From the NCBI GenBank assembly GCA_937946835.1, contig CALFAV010000052.1, forward strand, positions 1 through 42,446: a stretch of 42,446 nucleotides of DNA, given 5' to 3'. The notes under the pieces were generated by a model. It was not told the origin of the DNA. It made no database searches and saw only the letters and a list, made by a program, of their open reading frames with translations. A program made the translations under genes and the position numbers. Below, in pieces: positions 26,561-36,305 of this stretch. Each line of letters starts with the position of its first letter. Position 1 is the stretch's first letter. The stretch is from an uncultured Verrucomicrobiae bacterium. GTDB lineage: Bacteria; Verrucomicrobiota; Verrucomicrobiia; Limisphaerales; J093.

Positions 26561-28000
26561 ATGAACCTCTGGCCTGTGTTGATGGGCGTGGGCTGGTTGG
26601 CCGCTGCGCGTGCCGCGTCCGGGACCGACGCGGCGCCGGCCGGCGAGTTTTACCTGCCTGAAAACCCGCGTTACACCATCGTGGACTCGGTCCTGGACTC
26701 GCTGCGCTTTACCCTGGACAAGACCCTCGCGCGCGGCGACTGCGGCCATCTGGTCTCGATCTCGAGCTTCGTGAACCCCGAGGGCGAGGTCATGGGCTGG
26801 CACGACTTCGGGCACCTCGAAGGGCCCGGCTGGGCGGCCAACGCCGTGGGCGGGGCGTGGGAGATTTATCGCTGGGGCGGCTTTCTGGGCCGGCCCGCCT
26901 GGCGGTCCACCGCCCTGGCCATCCTCGACCACGTGCTGGACTGCGGATTCCTCGACGAACAAACCGGCTTCATCCGCGGCTACCGCATCACCACCAACGG
27001 CCAGTTCTGCCTCAACTACAAGCATCACTCGGACTGGTTCTGCCCCGGTTCAATGGCCAAGGTGGCGTTTCAGCTCCTGCGCTTTGCCGATGACCTGCCC
27101 AAGAGCGACCCCCGCCGCGCCCGGATGCGCGCCCAGGCGGTGAAGACCGCCGCCTGGCTGCGCGACCACCTCGAGCCCGTGCCCAACGGCTGGTACCCGC
27201 GCCGCGTCACCCCGGAGGGCCGCGTGTACCAACGCTCGCCCGACGGGGGCAACGACCCCTTCTGGCAGACCTCCGCTGACAGCCTGTTCATCCTCCAACT
27301 CCAGGCCGCGCTCACCGAGCGCAAGCTGGCCGATTACCGCGACACGCTGCGCGAGAAGGCGGCGGTGTTCGTCCGCGCCGGCGGCATCTTCGGCAGCATC
27401 AACCACGACACCTACGACCCCCACGAAAACGTGGCCTACGCCGTCGCCTTCCGCACCCTCCGGCCCCTGGCCCGCCTGCTCCGTGACGAGAGCCTTCGGG
27501 ACTTTGCCTACCGCGTGTGCCTGGACGGGCTGGACCAGTTCAAGATGCGCGAGGACCGCCACGGCGTGGCCACGCGCGGCCTGCTCTACATGGAGAAATC
27601 CTGGGACACCGCCTACCTCTGGGAAAACGCCGAGGCGGCCCTGGCCTACTTCGAAGCCGCCGCGGACCTGCGCCGCCGCGACCCCGCCCGCGCCCGCCGC
27701 TACGAGCGGGACGGCCTGACCATTCTGCGCGCCATTGCCAAGCACCACTACGGCCCGCATGGTTTCCTCACCGAGGGGGTGGACTGGAACAACCACGTGG
27801 GCCAGCAACACCACATCGGCCGGGCCCAATACGGCGCCATTCAGTACACCGAGCCGTTCCTGAACAACCAGCACATCGCCGAGCCGACGCTGTTTTACCT
27901 GGAACACCTGGCCCGCCGCCGCACGCGCGAGGGCCGGCACGAGTGGTACGATTCGGAGGGCAACCGGCTGTTCAGTTTGCCCCGCCGCACGGGGCGTTGA
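26561..28000 (+). CDS. Secreted protein, six-hairpin glycosidase-like, function unassigned
   Basis: 479 residues with signal peptide MNLWPVLMGVGWLAAARAAS. I do not recognise a named family. The regular helical spacing, with many Trp, Tyr and His residues at helix ends (GWHDFGHLEGPGWAANAVGGAW, shortened here to its ends: GWHDFG and ANAVGGAW), looks like an (alpha/alpha)6 toroid. That fold is used by GH88/GH105, GH127-like and similar sugar-processing enzymes. Candidate active-site clusters are KHHSDWF, SINHDTYDPHENVAYA and GVDWNNHVGQQHHIG. A His-rich pocket of this kind would also fit a polysaccharide lyase. It follows a terminator and has its own promoter-like sequence. It converges on the spermidine-synthase-like gene. 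Confidence 0.8.
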   Translation: MNLWPVLMGVGWLAAARAASGTDAAPAGEFYLPENPRYTIVDSVLDSLRFTLDKTLARGDCGHLVSISSFVNPEGEVMGWHDFGHLEGPGWAANAVGGAWEIYRWGGFLGRPAWRSTALAILDHVLDCGFLDEQTGFIRGYRITTNGQFCLNYKHHSDWFCPGSMAKVAFQLLRFADDLPKSDPRRARMRAQAVKTAAWLRDHLEPVPNGWYPRRVTPEGRVYQRSPDGGNDPFWQTSADSLFILQLQAALTERKLADYRDTLREKAAVFVRAGGIFGSINHDTYDPHENVAYAVAFRTLRPLARLLRDESLRDFAYRVCLDGLDQFKMREDRHGVATRGLLYMEKSWDTAYLWENAEAALAYFEAAADLRRRDPARARRYERDGLTILRAIAKHHYGPHGFLTEGVDWNNHVGQQHHIGRAQYGAIQYTEPFLNNQHIAEPTLFYLEHLARRRTREGRHEWYDSEGNRLFSLPRRTGR

Positions 28001-28060
28001 CGCACCCGCGACGCCCCTTGCCGGCCGGGCGCCGGTCCAAGAGGCCCGCATTTGCCCGGG

Positions 28061-31000
28061 TCACCGGGAGCTTGAACTCGCCGGGGCGGCCACCGAAGGG
28101 ACCGTCCCGCCGCGGGTCAGGGCGGTGATCACCCGCCGCTGGGTGAACTCAAACAAGAGCGCGTTGTAGCGGGTTTTTTCGTTGAGGTAACCCGCCTGCA
28201 CAATGCCCTCGCAGAAGGCGGCGGCCCGGGCGGGGTCGCCCTGGCGCAGGTACACGTCGGCCAGGCGGGCGGCCGCGCGCAACGGGGTGTCCGGGTCGAG
28301 CCGGAACTTGGCCGCGCCGCGGGGCAGGTCGGGGGCAAAGGCCCGTTCGGCCCAAAACACGCAGGCGTCGTCGTCACCCCGGTCCCAGGCCGCCTCGGCC
28401 AGCCAGGCCTGGTAGGTGCGCTGGTTGTCGGGGTCGGTCTCGATCAGCCGCCGGAGCACCAGTTCCAGTTCGTCGGTGGGCGGCAGGTTGAAGACCGACA
28501 GTTGCTCGACGTAGTGGCGCATCAGGGCCTTGCCGTACTGGCGCAACAGGGTGGGGTCCTCGGCGGCGCGGGCCAGAATCTGGTCGCGCCGCGGGGCCAG
28601 ACGCAGCACGTCCAGTTCGCCGGGGGCGGCGACGGTTTGCACCCGGCTGGCCACCTCCCAGGGCAGGAGGCTTTCGGGCTGTACCCGCTGCCAGCGTTTG
28701 AGGAGGGTGGCAAAGGCGTCCAGCGGCCGTTGGTCGTCGGTGAGGTAGTACCCGGCGAAGGCGGCCAGATCCGCCGCTTCGAGCGGGTGCGCGCGCAGCC
28801 AGCGGCCCAACAGGGTGTCCGGCCGCCGCGAGAAGGTCTCGTCCAGCTTGCGCAGCCGCTCGGCCGAGACGCGGGCGAAGAAGTCCCGCTGCGCCCGGTA
28901 CTCGAGCACCGGGAAGTAATCGCTGTGCACGCGGGTCTCGAACGGCGGCACCAGCGCGCCGTTGGGGAAGCCGATCAACTCCTGGGCCAGCACCAGGGGC
29001 ACGTTGTCCAGGCCCACCCGGGCCAGATCGCGGTTGACGGCCGGCTCGGCCAGCCGCGCGGCCAGGGCTTCCAGGTCCACCTGCGGCGGCTGCGTGGCCC
29101 CCACCAGGAGCAGGTCCGCGCGCAGGCTTTGCCAGACGCTCACGTGGGGGAAGACCCGGCTGAACGTGGCCAGGACCATCTCCATGCCGGCGTCGCTGAA
29201 CTCGTAGAGCTGAATCCACTGGAGCATCAGTCCGTCGGGCGCCAGCCGCTCCCGGCAATGTTGGTAAAACTCCAGGCTGAACACCCCGGCCACGCCGGCC
29301 ATCCACGGGTTTGACGGCTCGCTGATGATCACGTCGTAGCGCCGGTCGGTCAGCAGCAGGAAGGCCTTGGCGTCCTCCGCGTACACCCGCACCCGCGGGT
29401 CGTCGAGCACGCGGTGATTGGCCTCGGCAAACAGTCGGGCGGCCGCGACGACCTCCGGCGAAATCTCCACCGCGTCAATGCGCTGCACGCCCGGGTGCTG
29501 CGCCACCGCGCCCACCGTGACCCCGCTGCCCAGGCCCACCACCAGCACATTGGTCGTGGCCGGCCGCAGCAGCAGCGGCAGATGGCCGGAGAAAATTTGC
29601 GTGTTCATGTCGGCCCCGGTGCTGGCGTCGGTCTTGCCGTTGACCTTGAGGAAAATCAGGTTGGTGGCCCCCGGCGCGCTGTGCACGCCCACCGTCGCGC
29701 TGGCGCCGTCCCGGTGGTAGTGGGTCACCAGACTCCGGGCCGCTTCGCGAAACTCCGCCCACGTGGCCGGCGACAACTGCTGCCGGTACAGGCCCAGGCT
29801 GAACACGTTCGGCCACACGCTGGCGAAATGCCCCCCGACCAGCAGCGCCACCGCCAACACGGCCAGCGGCAGGCCGATCACCCGCGCCCGGGCCCGCGGC
29901 CACTGCCCGACCAACAGGATGGCCAGGCCGATCCACGCGTTGAGCGCCACGCCCAGCGCAAACGTGCGCGCCAGGCCCAGTGCCGGCATCAGCCACAACC
30001 CCGTCACCGCCGCGCCCAACACCGTGCCCAGTGTGTTCACGGCAAACACCCGCCCCACCGAACGCCCCGTGCGGGCGGCCTCCGTCGTGGCCACGCGGCT
30101 GACCAGCGGCAGCGTCATGCCCAGACAAAGCGTGGGCACGAACATCACCACAAAGCAGATCAGGCCCTGGACGGTTTCATAAAGCGGATAAACCTCCGGG
30201 CTGCGGGCCAGCAACCGGGCCAGCCGGATGAACCAGTACGGCAGCCGTTCGTAAAAGAACATCGAGCCCAGCACCGTGCCCGCCAGGGCCAGTTCGATCC
30301 AAGCGAACGCCCGCAGCGGGTTGCCCAACCGCCGCCAGCGATAAATCACCCACGAGCCCACCGCGATGCCGGCGATGAACGTGATCAGCATCAGCGAAAA
30401 GGCGTGCGTGCTCGAGCCCAGCGCCAGCGCCAGCAGTCGCGTCCAGGCGATCTGGTACAGCATCGCCACAAAGCCCGACAGCCCGATGCCGATCACCGCC
30501 AGGCGCAGTTCCGCCGGGCGGAAGGTGAAGCGGTCTTCTCCCGCCTCGCCGGGGTCGGCGGGTACGGGGGCAGCCGTTTCCATCGGCGCGGGTGCCGGGG
30601 CGCGCCCTTCCCGGATCCAACCGCTCACAAACATCGCCCCCGCGCCCACCGCCAGGTTCATGGCCGCGCCGGCATAGACGGTGTACTCAAGGCCGATGGC
30701 CGGCAGCCACCAGAAATCCGCCAGATACGTGCCCACCACCGCCCCGGCGCTGTTCACGAAGTACAGCCCGGCGATTTTTTCCCGCAGTTCGCTCAGCGAG
30801 CGGGTCAGCAGGCGGGTGACCACCGGCAGCGTGCCGCCCATCAGCACCGTGGGCAGCAGCACCGTCAGCAGGCTGAAGGCGAACTTCAGGGCCAACGCGC
30901 CCGCCGTGCCCGGCTCCAGGCCCCGACCCAGCGCGACAAACAGCCGGTAACACCCCTCGTACCAGAACGGAAATGCCAGCGCGTACAACCCGATGCCGAT

Positions 31001-31243
31001 CTCCAACCAGGCATACACCGCCAGCGGCCGCCGGGTGCGGTCGGCGTAGCCGCCCAGCCACAGATTGCCCAGCGCCAGCCCGCCCATGAACGCGACCAAC
31101 ACCGCCACCACGGCGTAGCTGGTGTGCCCCAGAAACAGGGCCAGATACCGGGACCAGGCCACCTCGTACACCAGGCCGGCCGCGCCCGAGACGAACAGGC
31201 ACAGCATGACCAGGCGGAACAACGTGCGCGGGGCCGGTTGCAT
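28061..31243 (-). CDS. Membrane-fused spermidine/spermine synthase-like protein with C-terminal helical tail
   Basis: 1060 residues in three parts. The first 500 hold about 14 membrane helices in two repeated halves (GAAGLVYEVAWSRYLALFLG and GFVAMLYQIAWTRLLALALG), a transporter-like arrangement. Then comes an aminopropyltransferase-type Rossmann domain with the AdoMet loop VVGLGSGVTVG (about 562-575), DAVEISPEVV, and the catalytic-strand region IISEPSNPWMAG. The last 240 residues are Ala/Leu/Arg helical repeats, TPR-like. Such fusions are widespread in Verrucomicrobiota and related phyla and are often called spermidine synthases, but the substrate is unproven. The usual catalytic Asp is in a modified context (SEPSNPW), so real polyamine synthesis is doubtful. 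Start chosen before LFRLVMLCLFVSG. Confidence 0.88.
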   Translation of the reverse strand: MQPAPRTLFRLVMLCLFVSGAAGLVYEVAWSRYLALFLGHTSYAVVAVLVAFMGGLALGNLWLGGYADRTRRPLAVYAWLEIGIGLYALAFPFWYEGCYRLFVALGRGLEPGTAGALALKFAFSLLTVLLPTVLMGGTLPVVTRLLTRSLSELREKIAGLYFVNSAGAVVGTYLADFWWLPAIGLEYTVYAGAAMNLAVGAGAMFVSGWIREGRAPAPAPMETAAPVPADPGEAGEDRFTFRPAELRLAVIGIGLSGFVAMLYQIAWTRLLALALGSSTHAFSLMLITFIAGIAVGSWVIYRWRRLGNPLRAFAWIELALAGTVLGSMFFYERLPYWFIRLARLLARSPEVYPLYETVQGLICFVVMFVPTLCLGMTLPLVSRVATTEAARTGRSVGRVFAVNTLGTVLGAAVTGLWLMPALGLARTFALGVALNAWIGLAILLVGQWPRARARVIGLPLAVLAVALLVGGHFASVWPNVFSLGLYRQQLSPATWAEFREAARSLVTHYHRDGASATVGVHSAPGATNLIFLKVNGKTDASTGADMNTQIFSGHLPLLLRPATTNVLVVGLGSGVTVGAVAQHPGVQRIDAVEISPEVVAAARLFAEANHRVLDDPRVRVYAEDAKAFLLLTDRRYDVIISEPSNPWMAGVAGVFSLEFYQHCRERLAPDGLMLQWIQLYEFSDAGMEMVLATFSRVFPHVSVWQSLRADLLLVGATQPPQVDLEALAARLAEPAVNRDLARVGLDNVPLVLAQELIGFPNGALVPPFETRVHSDYFPVLEYRAQRDFFARVSAERLRKLDETFSRRPDTLLGRWLRAHPLEAADLAAFAGYYLTDDQRPLDAFATLLKRWQRVQPESLLPWEVASRVQTVAAPGELDVLRLAPRRDQILARAAEDPTLLRQYGKALMRHYVEQLSVFNLPPTDELELVLRRLIETDPDNQRTYQAWLAEAAWDRGDDDACVFWAERAFAPDLPRGAAKFRLDPDTPLRAAARLADVYLRQGDPARAAAFCEGIVQAGYLNEKTRYNALLFEFTQRRVITALTRGGTVPSVAAPASSSSR

Positions 31244-31251
31244 CGCGCCGG

Positions 31252-31279
31252 ATGGTAGGAGCCGACCCCGGTCGGGCAA
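31252..31279 (-). promoter_or_regulatory. Candidate promoter of the spermidine-synthase-like gene
   Basis: TTGCCC, 16 bases, TACCAT on the minus strand, with the expected transcript start within a few bases of the ATG at 31243. Weak match, listed as part of the short-leader pattern. Confidence 0.25.
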
Positions 31280-31585
31280 ACCTTTTCCCCGCCGCGCGGC
31301 CGGGCCGCCGACCAGCAGGACGACAGCGCGTTCGGGCCAGACCGTCGGCCGGGCCTGCCCGCCTCCCGGCCGTGGGTTCCCAGGGACATTTCCGGCCGGG
31401 CGAGCGTCACCAGCCCCCACCCTCCGATCCCCGATGGCGGACCGACGCCCGCCGGGCCGCTTCGAGACAACCGGCGCCCGGAGCCCTACACACGCTCTCG
31501 GCTTGTCCGGGGGGAATCCGGGAGCCCCGGATGAGCCGCTCGGCACTTGACTTTTCCCCGGCCGACTCGGATGAAGGACCGTCTT
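31280..31585. other. Intergenic gap before the PAS kinase
   Basis: About 300 bases without a supported gene. The sequence is GC-rich and lacks convincing hairpins or palindromic repeat words. The only regulatory mark is AAGGA (31574-31578), seven bases before the kinase ATG at 31586, which looks like a ribosome binding site. Confidence 0.4.
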
Positions 31586-34500
31586 ATGACCTCAATCCAG
31601 GGTGATGCCCTCCGGGCGGTCTTCGACCGATTCCCGGAGGCGGTCAAACTGATTGACCGGGAGGGAAAGATTTTGGTCATCAACCCGCCGGCGCTGCGTT
31701 TGCTGGAAGCCGGTTCGGACGCAGAAATTCGCGGAAGAGTCCTGGCTGATCGGGTGCCCGAGCCCCACCGCGCCGCTTTCCGCGCCTGGCAACAGCGGGC
31801 GTGGTCCGGGAGCCCGGAAGCCCACGAGTTTCCCCTCAACAGTATGCGGGGCGCGGAGCGCTGGGTGGAAGCCCGGGCCGTGCCCTTCCCCGCAGCCACT
31901 CCGGCGGAAGCCCCCGCCCTGCTGGTGGTGAGTCGCGACGTCACCGAGCGCCGGCGCCGGCTGGAGCAGCTCCGGCGGGGCGAGGAGCGCTTCCGCACCG
32001 TGTTGCACAGCGTCGGCGACGCCCTCATCGCCACGGACGAGCTGGGTCGGGTGGAGTGGCTCAACCCCGTGGCCGAGCGGCTCACCGGCTGGAGCGCCGA
32101 CCCGGCCCGGGGCCGGCCGCTGGAGGAGGTCTTCCGCATCGTCAACGAGGAAACCCGCGCGCCGGTGGAAAACCCGGTCACGCGGGTCCTGCGCGAGGGC
32201 ACGGTGGTCGGCCTGGCCAACCACACCCTGCTGTTGGCGCGAGACGGGCGCCAGATTCCCATCGCCGACGCCGGCGCACCCATTCGGGACGACGCCGGGC
32301 GCCTCACCGGGGTGGTGTTGGTGTTTCGGGACCAGACGGCGGAGCGGGCGGCGGCGCGGGCCGTGGCCGAGGCACGGGCGCTTGCCGAGGGCATCGTGGC
32401 CACGGTGCGCGAGCCGTTGCTGGTGTTGGACGCCCAACTGCGCGTGGTCACGGCCAACCGCAGCTTTTACCAGACCTTCCAGGTGACGCCCGAGTCAACG
32501 CTGGGCCGGCCGGTTTACGAGTTGGGCAACCGGCAGTGGGACCTCCCCGAGCTGCGGCGGCTACTGGAGGAAATTCTGCCCCAAAACAGCCGGTTCAACG
32601 ACTTCGAGGTCACGCACCACTTCGAGCGAATCGGATGGCGCACGATGCGGCTCAACGCCCGGCGGCTGTACGGGGAGGGGCACCGCCCGCGCCTGATCCT
32701 GCTGGCCATCGAGGACATCACCGAGCGCAAGCGGGCGGAGGAGGCCCTGCGCGCCAGCGAGGAACGCCTCCGGCGGCTGTTCGAGAACTCCCCGGTGGGC
32801 ATCTACCGGACCACCCCCGAGGGCCGCGTGGAAATGGCCAACCCCGCGATGGTCGCCTTGCTCGGGTACCGGTCCTTCGCGGAGCTGGCGCAGGTGAACC
32901 TGGAAGCCGCGGGCTTCCATCCCGAGTACCCGCGCGCACTGTTCAAGGCGCTCATGGAACGGGACGGCCGGGTACGGGAGCTGGAGGGCGCCTGGACGCG
33001 CGCGGAGGGCTCCACTGTTTACGTGCGCGAGAGTGCCGTGGCCATACGGGACACCACCGGCCGCATCGTGGCCTATGAAGGGGTGGTGGAAGACATCACC
33101 GAGCGCAAACGGGTCGAGCAGGCCCTGGCCGAGCAGGCGCGGGACTGGCAAACCACCTTCGACGCCTCGGCGGACGCCATCATTCTGCTGGACGCCCAAC
33201 AACGGGTGAAGCGCGCCAATAAAACCGCCGAGAGGTGGTTCGGGCAACTGGGCAGCGCCCTCCCGGGCCGAGCTTGTTTTGAAGCGGTGCACGGCGCCTC
33301 CGCCCCCCCGCCCTTCTGTCCATTTAACCGTGTGCGGGAAGGGGGCACCCGCGAGACGGTGGAGTTCCAGCACGGCGACCGCTGGCTGGAACTGACCGTG
33401 GATCCGATCCAGGGTCCGGACGGGGAGTTTGCCGGGACGGTGCACTACTTCCGTGACATCACCGAACGCCGGCGGCTGGAGGCAGAACTGCTCCAGGCGC
33501 AGAAAATGGAGGCCATCGGCCGGCTGGCGGGCGGCGTGGCGCACGATTTCAACAACATCCTGGCCGTGCTGCTCATGCAGGCCGAGTTGCTGTTGCAACC
33601 GCCGGACCTGCCGGCCCGGGTCCGGGAGGGCCTGGAGCAGATGCGCACCGCCACCGAGCGCGCGGCCAATCTGACCCGGCAACTGCTCCTGTTCAGCCGC
33701 AAGCAGATGATGCAACCGCGCGACCTGGACCTGAACCAGGTGGTGAACGGAATGGCCAGGATGCTTCGCCGCGTCATCGGCGAGGACCTCATCTTCGAGT
33801 TGCAAACGGCGTCCGAACCCCTCCCCCTGCGGGCCGATCCGGGCATGATCGAGCAGGTGTTGTTGAACCTGGTGGTCAATGCCCGCGACGCCATGCCCCG
33901 GGGTGGTCGCCTCCGGGTCCGGACCGGCAGCAGTGAGCTGGACGGGGCCACCGCCGCCGCGCTCCACCCGGAGGCCCGGCCCGGCCGCCTGGTCTGGCTG
34001 CGGGTGGAAGACACCGGTTGCGGCATCCCGCCCGAGATCATGCCGCACATCTTCGAGCCGTTTTTCACCACCAAGGAGGCCGGCAAGGGCACCGGGCTGG
34101 GGCTGGCCACCGTGTACAGTGTGGTCCGCCAACATCAGGGTTGGGTCACGGTGGAGAGCCAGGTGGGCCGGGGCACGACGTTTCAGGTCTTCCTGCCGGC
34201 CGCCCAGCTCAAGGCGGTGGTTCCGGTCGCGGCCGGTTCCCCCGGGTGGGCACCCGGCGGCAGGGAGACGATCCTGTTGGTGGAAGACGACCGGGGGCTC
34301 CGGGAATCCACCCGCGCGGTGCTCACCGGCCGGGGGTACACGGTGTTGGTGGCCGAGGACGGCATCCAGGCCCTTCAACTGTGGATGGAACACGGACGCC
34401 GGGTGGCGTTGCTGCTGACCGACCTGGTGATGCCGGGCGGGCTTAACGGCAAGGAACTGGGTCAAATGCTCACCCGGGAGCGCCCGGACCTGAGGGTGGT

Positions 34501-34630
34501 GTACATGAGTGGCTACAGCGCCGAGTGGTCCGGCACCGAGGTCCGGCTCGCTCCCCGGGAGCGGTTCCTCTCCAAGCCCTGCTCCCCCGACCAGCTCCTG
34601 GTGACCATCCGCCAGTGCCTGGACACCTGA
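31586..34630 (+). CDS. Soluble hybrid histidine kinase with five PAS domains and a C-terminal receiver
   Basis: 1014 residues without a membrane segment. Five PAS repeats follow one another, each closing with a D-I-T-E-R-like turn ([45 protein letters not shown]). The kinase core carries [12 protein letters not shown] with His653, N-box [16 protein letters not shown], and [18 protein letters not shown] receiver ends the protein (LLVEDDRGL, Asp946 in LLLTDLVMP). The kinase is of the NtrB-like AHDFNN subclass. The ligands of the PAS domains are unknown; they may sense redox state or small molecules in the cytoplasm. No separate DNA-binding response regulator is next to it. Start chosen at the ATG preceded by AAGGA; ATG 31571 and TTG 31547 are alternatives. 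Confidence 0.93.
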   Translation: MTSIQGDALRAVFDRFPEAVKLIDREGKILVINPPALRLLEAGSDAEIRGRVLADRVPEPHRAAFRAWQQRAWSGSPEAHEFPLNSMRGAERWVEARAVPFPAATPAEAPALLVVSRDVTERRRRLEQLRRGEERFRTVLHSVGDALIATDELGRVEWLNPVAERLTGWSADPARGRPLEEVFRIVNEETRAPVENPVTRVLREGTVVGLANHTLLLARDGRQIPIADAGAPIRDDAGRLTGVVLVFRDQTAERAAARAVAEARALAEGIVATVREPLLVLDAQLRVVTANRSFYQTFQVTPESTLGRPVYELGNRQWDLPELRRLLEEILPQNSRFNDFEVTHHFERIGWRTMRLNARRLYGEGHRPRLILLAIEDITERKRAEEALRASEERLRRLFENSPVGIYRTTPEGRVEMANPAMVALLGYRSFAELAQVNLEAAGFHPEYPRALFKALMERDGRVRELEGAWTRAEGSTVYVRESAVAIRDTTGRIVAYEGVVEDITERKRVEQALAEQARDWQTTFDASADAIILLDAQQRVKRANKTAERWFGQLGSALPGRACFEAVHGASAPPPFCPFNRVREGGTRETVEFQHGDRWLELTVDPIQGPDGEFAGTVHYFRDITERRRLEAELLQAQKMEAIGRLAGGVAHDFNNILAVLLMQAELLLQPPDLPARVREGLEQMRTATERAANLTRQLLLFSRKQMMQPRDLDLNQVVNGMARMLRRVIGEDLIFELQTASEPLPLRADPGMIEQVLLNLVVNARDAMPRGGRLRVRTGSSELDGATAAALHPEARPGRLVWLRVEDTGCGIPPEIMPHIFEPFFTTKEAGKGTGLGLATVYSVVRQHQGWVTVESQVGRGTTFQVFLPAAQLKAVVPVAAGSPGWAPGGRETILLVEDDRGLRESTRAVLTGRGYTVLVAEDGIQALQLWMEHGRRVALLLTDLVMPGGLNGKELGQMLTRERPDLRVVYMSGYSAEWSGTEVRLAPRERFLSKPCSPDQLLVTIRQCLDT

Positions 34631-34786
34631 ACCCGGCTCGGCGAGCGGCGCGGCGGGCAGATTGGGGGCTGAGCTTTGCCGGGAAGGACCCGCGGCTATG
34701 CGCAGGCTGCTCAATGGCCGGCCGCGCGCGGAGGGGCGCCCAGGGCGTGGTCCTGGTTCAAAGGCCGGCTCCCATCGGACTTCGGC

Positions 34787-35134
34787 TCAGAGCTTGTGTC
34801 CGGCCGAGTCGCCCAGGCTGCACGTGGGGGGAGTGCCCACCGGGTTGTATGAGTAGGTCCCCCCGGCGGGACATTCGGGCGCGCCCTTCTTGAGCATGGC
34901 GTTGATGGCCGCCTCGTCCACCGCATCCCCGTTGGCCTTGCGGTTCTCGGCCGCCCAGGCCTCCTTGGCACTGTCAATGGCCTGAAGGTTCATGATGCAG
35001 GCCTGACGCTGGGCGTTCTGCCGCATCTTGGCGAAGTTGGGGATGGCGATGGCGGCCAGCAGGCCGATGATGGCCACCACGATCATGATCTCGATGAGGG
35101 TGAACCCGGCACGGGTTGGAGCATGGATTCGCAT
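34787..35134 (-). CDS. Type IV pilin / GspG-like prepilin
   Basis: 115 residues. MRIHAPTRAG is a short prepilin leader; cleavage before Phe11 gives FTLIEIMIVVAIIGLLAAIA with Glu at +5. The globular part is small, with two late Cys residues (APECPAGG and PPTCSLG) that could form a disulfide closing the C-terminus, as in type IV pilins. Likely a pilus or type II secretion pseudopilin subunit assembled in the inner membrane; the assembly ATPase and secretin genes are elsewhere. It is preceded by a good promoter and is monocistronic, which suits a strongly expressed structural subunit. Confidence 0.92.
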   Translation of the reverse strand: MRIHAPTRAGFTLIEIMIVVAIIGLLAAIAIPNFAKMRQNAQRQACIMNLQAIDSAKEAWAAENRKANGDAVDEAAINAMLKKGAPECPAGGTYSYNPVGTPPTCSLGDSAGHKL

Positions 35135-35202
35135 AACAACGTCGTCGTTTTGCCGCCTCCGGGCCGGCCTCAGGTCGGGCGGCTTCGACCCGGGCTGATT
35201 CA

Positions 35203-35232
35203 GTGTTATGACCGGGGCCGCCGGATTGTCAA
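35203..35232 (-). promoter_or_regulatory. Candidate promoter of the pilin gene
   Basis: A perfect TTGACA (35227-35232 read on the minus strand) is followed after 16-18 bases by overlapping -10 options in CATAACAC, giving a leader of about 65 bases. The AT-rich -10 stands out from its GC-rich surroundings. Confidence 0.45.
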
Positions 35233-35288
35233 CGCCGCCGGTTTTTTGACGGAAACACCGCCGGTCCGGGAAAGTTGCCGGGGGCGGT

Positions 35289-36305
35289 TCACCCCTCCGG
35301 GTGGGCGGCCAGAATGGCCCGCGCGGCGGCGCGCACCGCCGCGACCAGTTCCGGCGGCTCCAACACGGTGACCTCCCCGCCCCAGCTCAGAATCCAGCGC
35401 TGGATTTCGCCCAGGCTCGAAAGCCGCAGGCTCAGATCCACCCCGCCGTCGGGCCGCGCGCTCAGGCGCTGGGACGGATGCCAGCGTTTCTCCCGGATGT
35501 AGTCGGCCGCGCGCGCCGAAAAACGCAGGGTCACCTCGTACCGTCCCTCACCCGAATGCACCCCGAAACTGTCGCGCAGACGGGCATCGAGGGAAAAACC
35601 GGCCGGGCGCCGGAAGGTGCGGCCGGTGGGGCGCAACCCCTGGATGCGCGCCGGCACGAAGGTCCGCACCGCCCGGCGCAGGTGGTCGTAGGCGAAGAGG
35701 TACCATTCGCCGTTGATGTTGGCCAGGTGGTACGGGTCCACCACCCGCGGTTCGGGCACGGCGCGGCCGGGCTTGCGGTAGGTGATCTCGAGTTGCTGGC
35801 CGCGGATCGTGGCCCGGGCCAGGCCCTCGAAGATGTCCCGGTCCAGCAATGGTTCCGCGCGCGTGCGAAACGAGATGGTCCGGTCCCAGTCCGCCAGATG
35901 CAGCGAGACCGTCTCCGGCAGGGCCGCGGCCATTTTCTTGAGGGCGCTCAACAACGGTTTCTCGAAGCTGGTGCCGCGATACTGCTGGACCGCCTTCTCC
36001 GCCACCACCAGGGCGAACAGTTCGCCCTCGGTGATCTGGAGGGTCGGAAAGGCGCTGACCTCCTGGGTGTAAAAGTACCCGTGCCGGCGGGCGTCGTACT
36101 CGATGGGCAGGTTGAGCCGGTCGCGCATGAAGTCGAGGTCGCGCTGGATGGACTTGGTGCTGACCTCGAGGTCGCGGGCCAGGGTCGAGGCGTTGGGGTA
36201 GCCGCCGGCCGCCAGCGCTTGGTGGATTTGCAACATCCGCTGCAACGGCGGCCGGGCCCGGGGTTGTCCCGGAACGGGCGAGGGCAACGGTACCGTGCGC
36301 TTCAT
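35289..36305 (-). CDS. WYL-domain (YafY-family) transcriptional regulator
   Basis: 338 residues. An N-terminal winged helix-turn-helix (about 20-80; STLARDLEVSTKSIQRDLDFM) of the DeoR type binds DNA. The middle holds the WYL domain with the literal motif EWYLFAYDHLRRAVRTFVP, thought to bind a small ligand or nucleic-acid signal. The C-terminal WCX extension (SARAADYIREKRWHPSQRL) closes it. Such regulators often control neighbouring stress or defence genes, but no such target is adjacent: upstream is a repeat region and downstream the pilin. The start is clear because the frame before the ATG runs into repeat sequence. Confidence 0.93.
   Translation of the reverse strand: MKRTVPLPSPVPGQPRARPPLQRMLQIHQALAAGGYPNASTLARDLEVSTKSIQRDLDFMRDRLNLPIEYDARRHGYFYTQEVSAFPTLQITEGELFALVVAEKAVQQYRGTSFEKPLLSALKKMAAALPETVSLHLADWDRTISFRTRAEPLLDRDIFEGLARATIRGQQLEITYRKPGRAVPEPRVVDPYHLANINGEWYLFAYDHLRRAVRTFVPARIQGLRPTGRTFRRPAGFSLDARLRDSFGVHSGEGRYEVTLRFSARAADYIREKRWHPSQRLSARPDGGVDLSLRLSSLGEIQRWILSWGGEVTVLEPPELVAAVRAAARAILAAHPEG

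Noticed and set aside
29414..31258. Plus-strand frame opposite the spermidine-synthase-like gene
   Set aside because: It is antisense to membrane-helix codons and gives a Gln/Arg/His-rich peptide, a known artefact.
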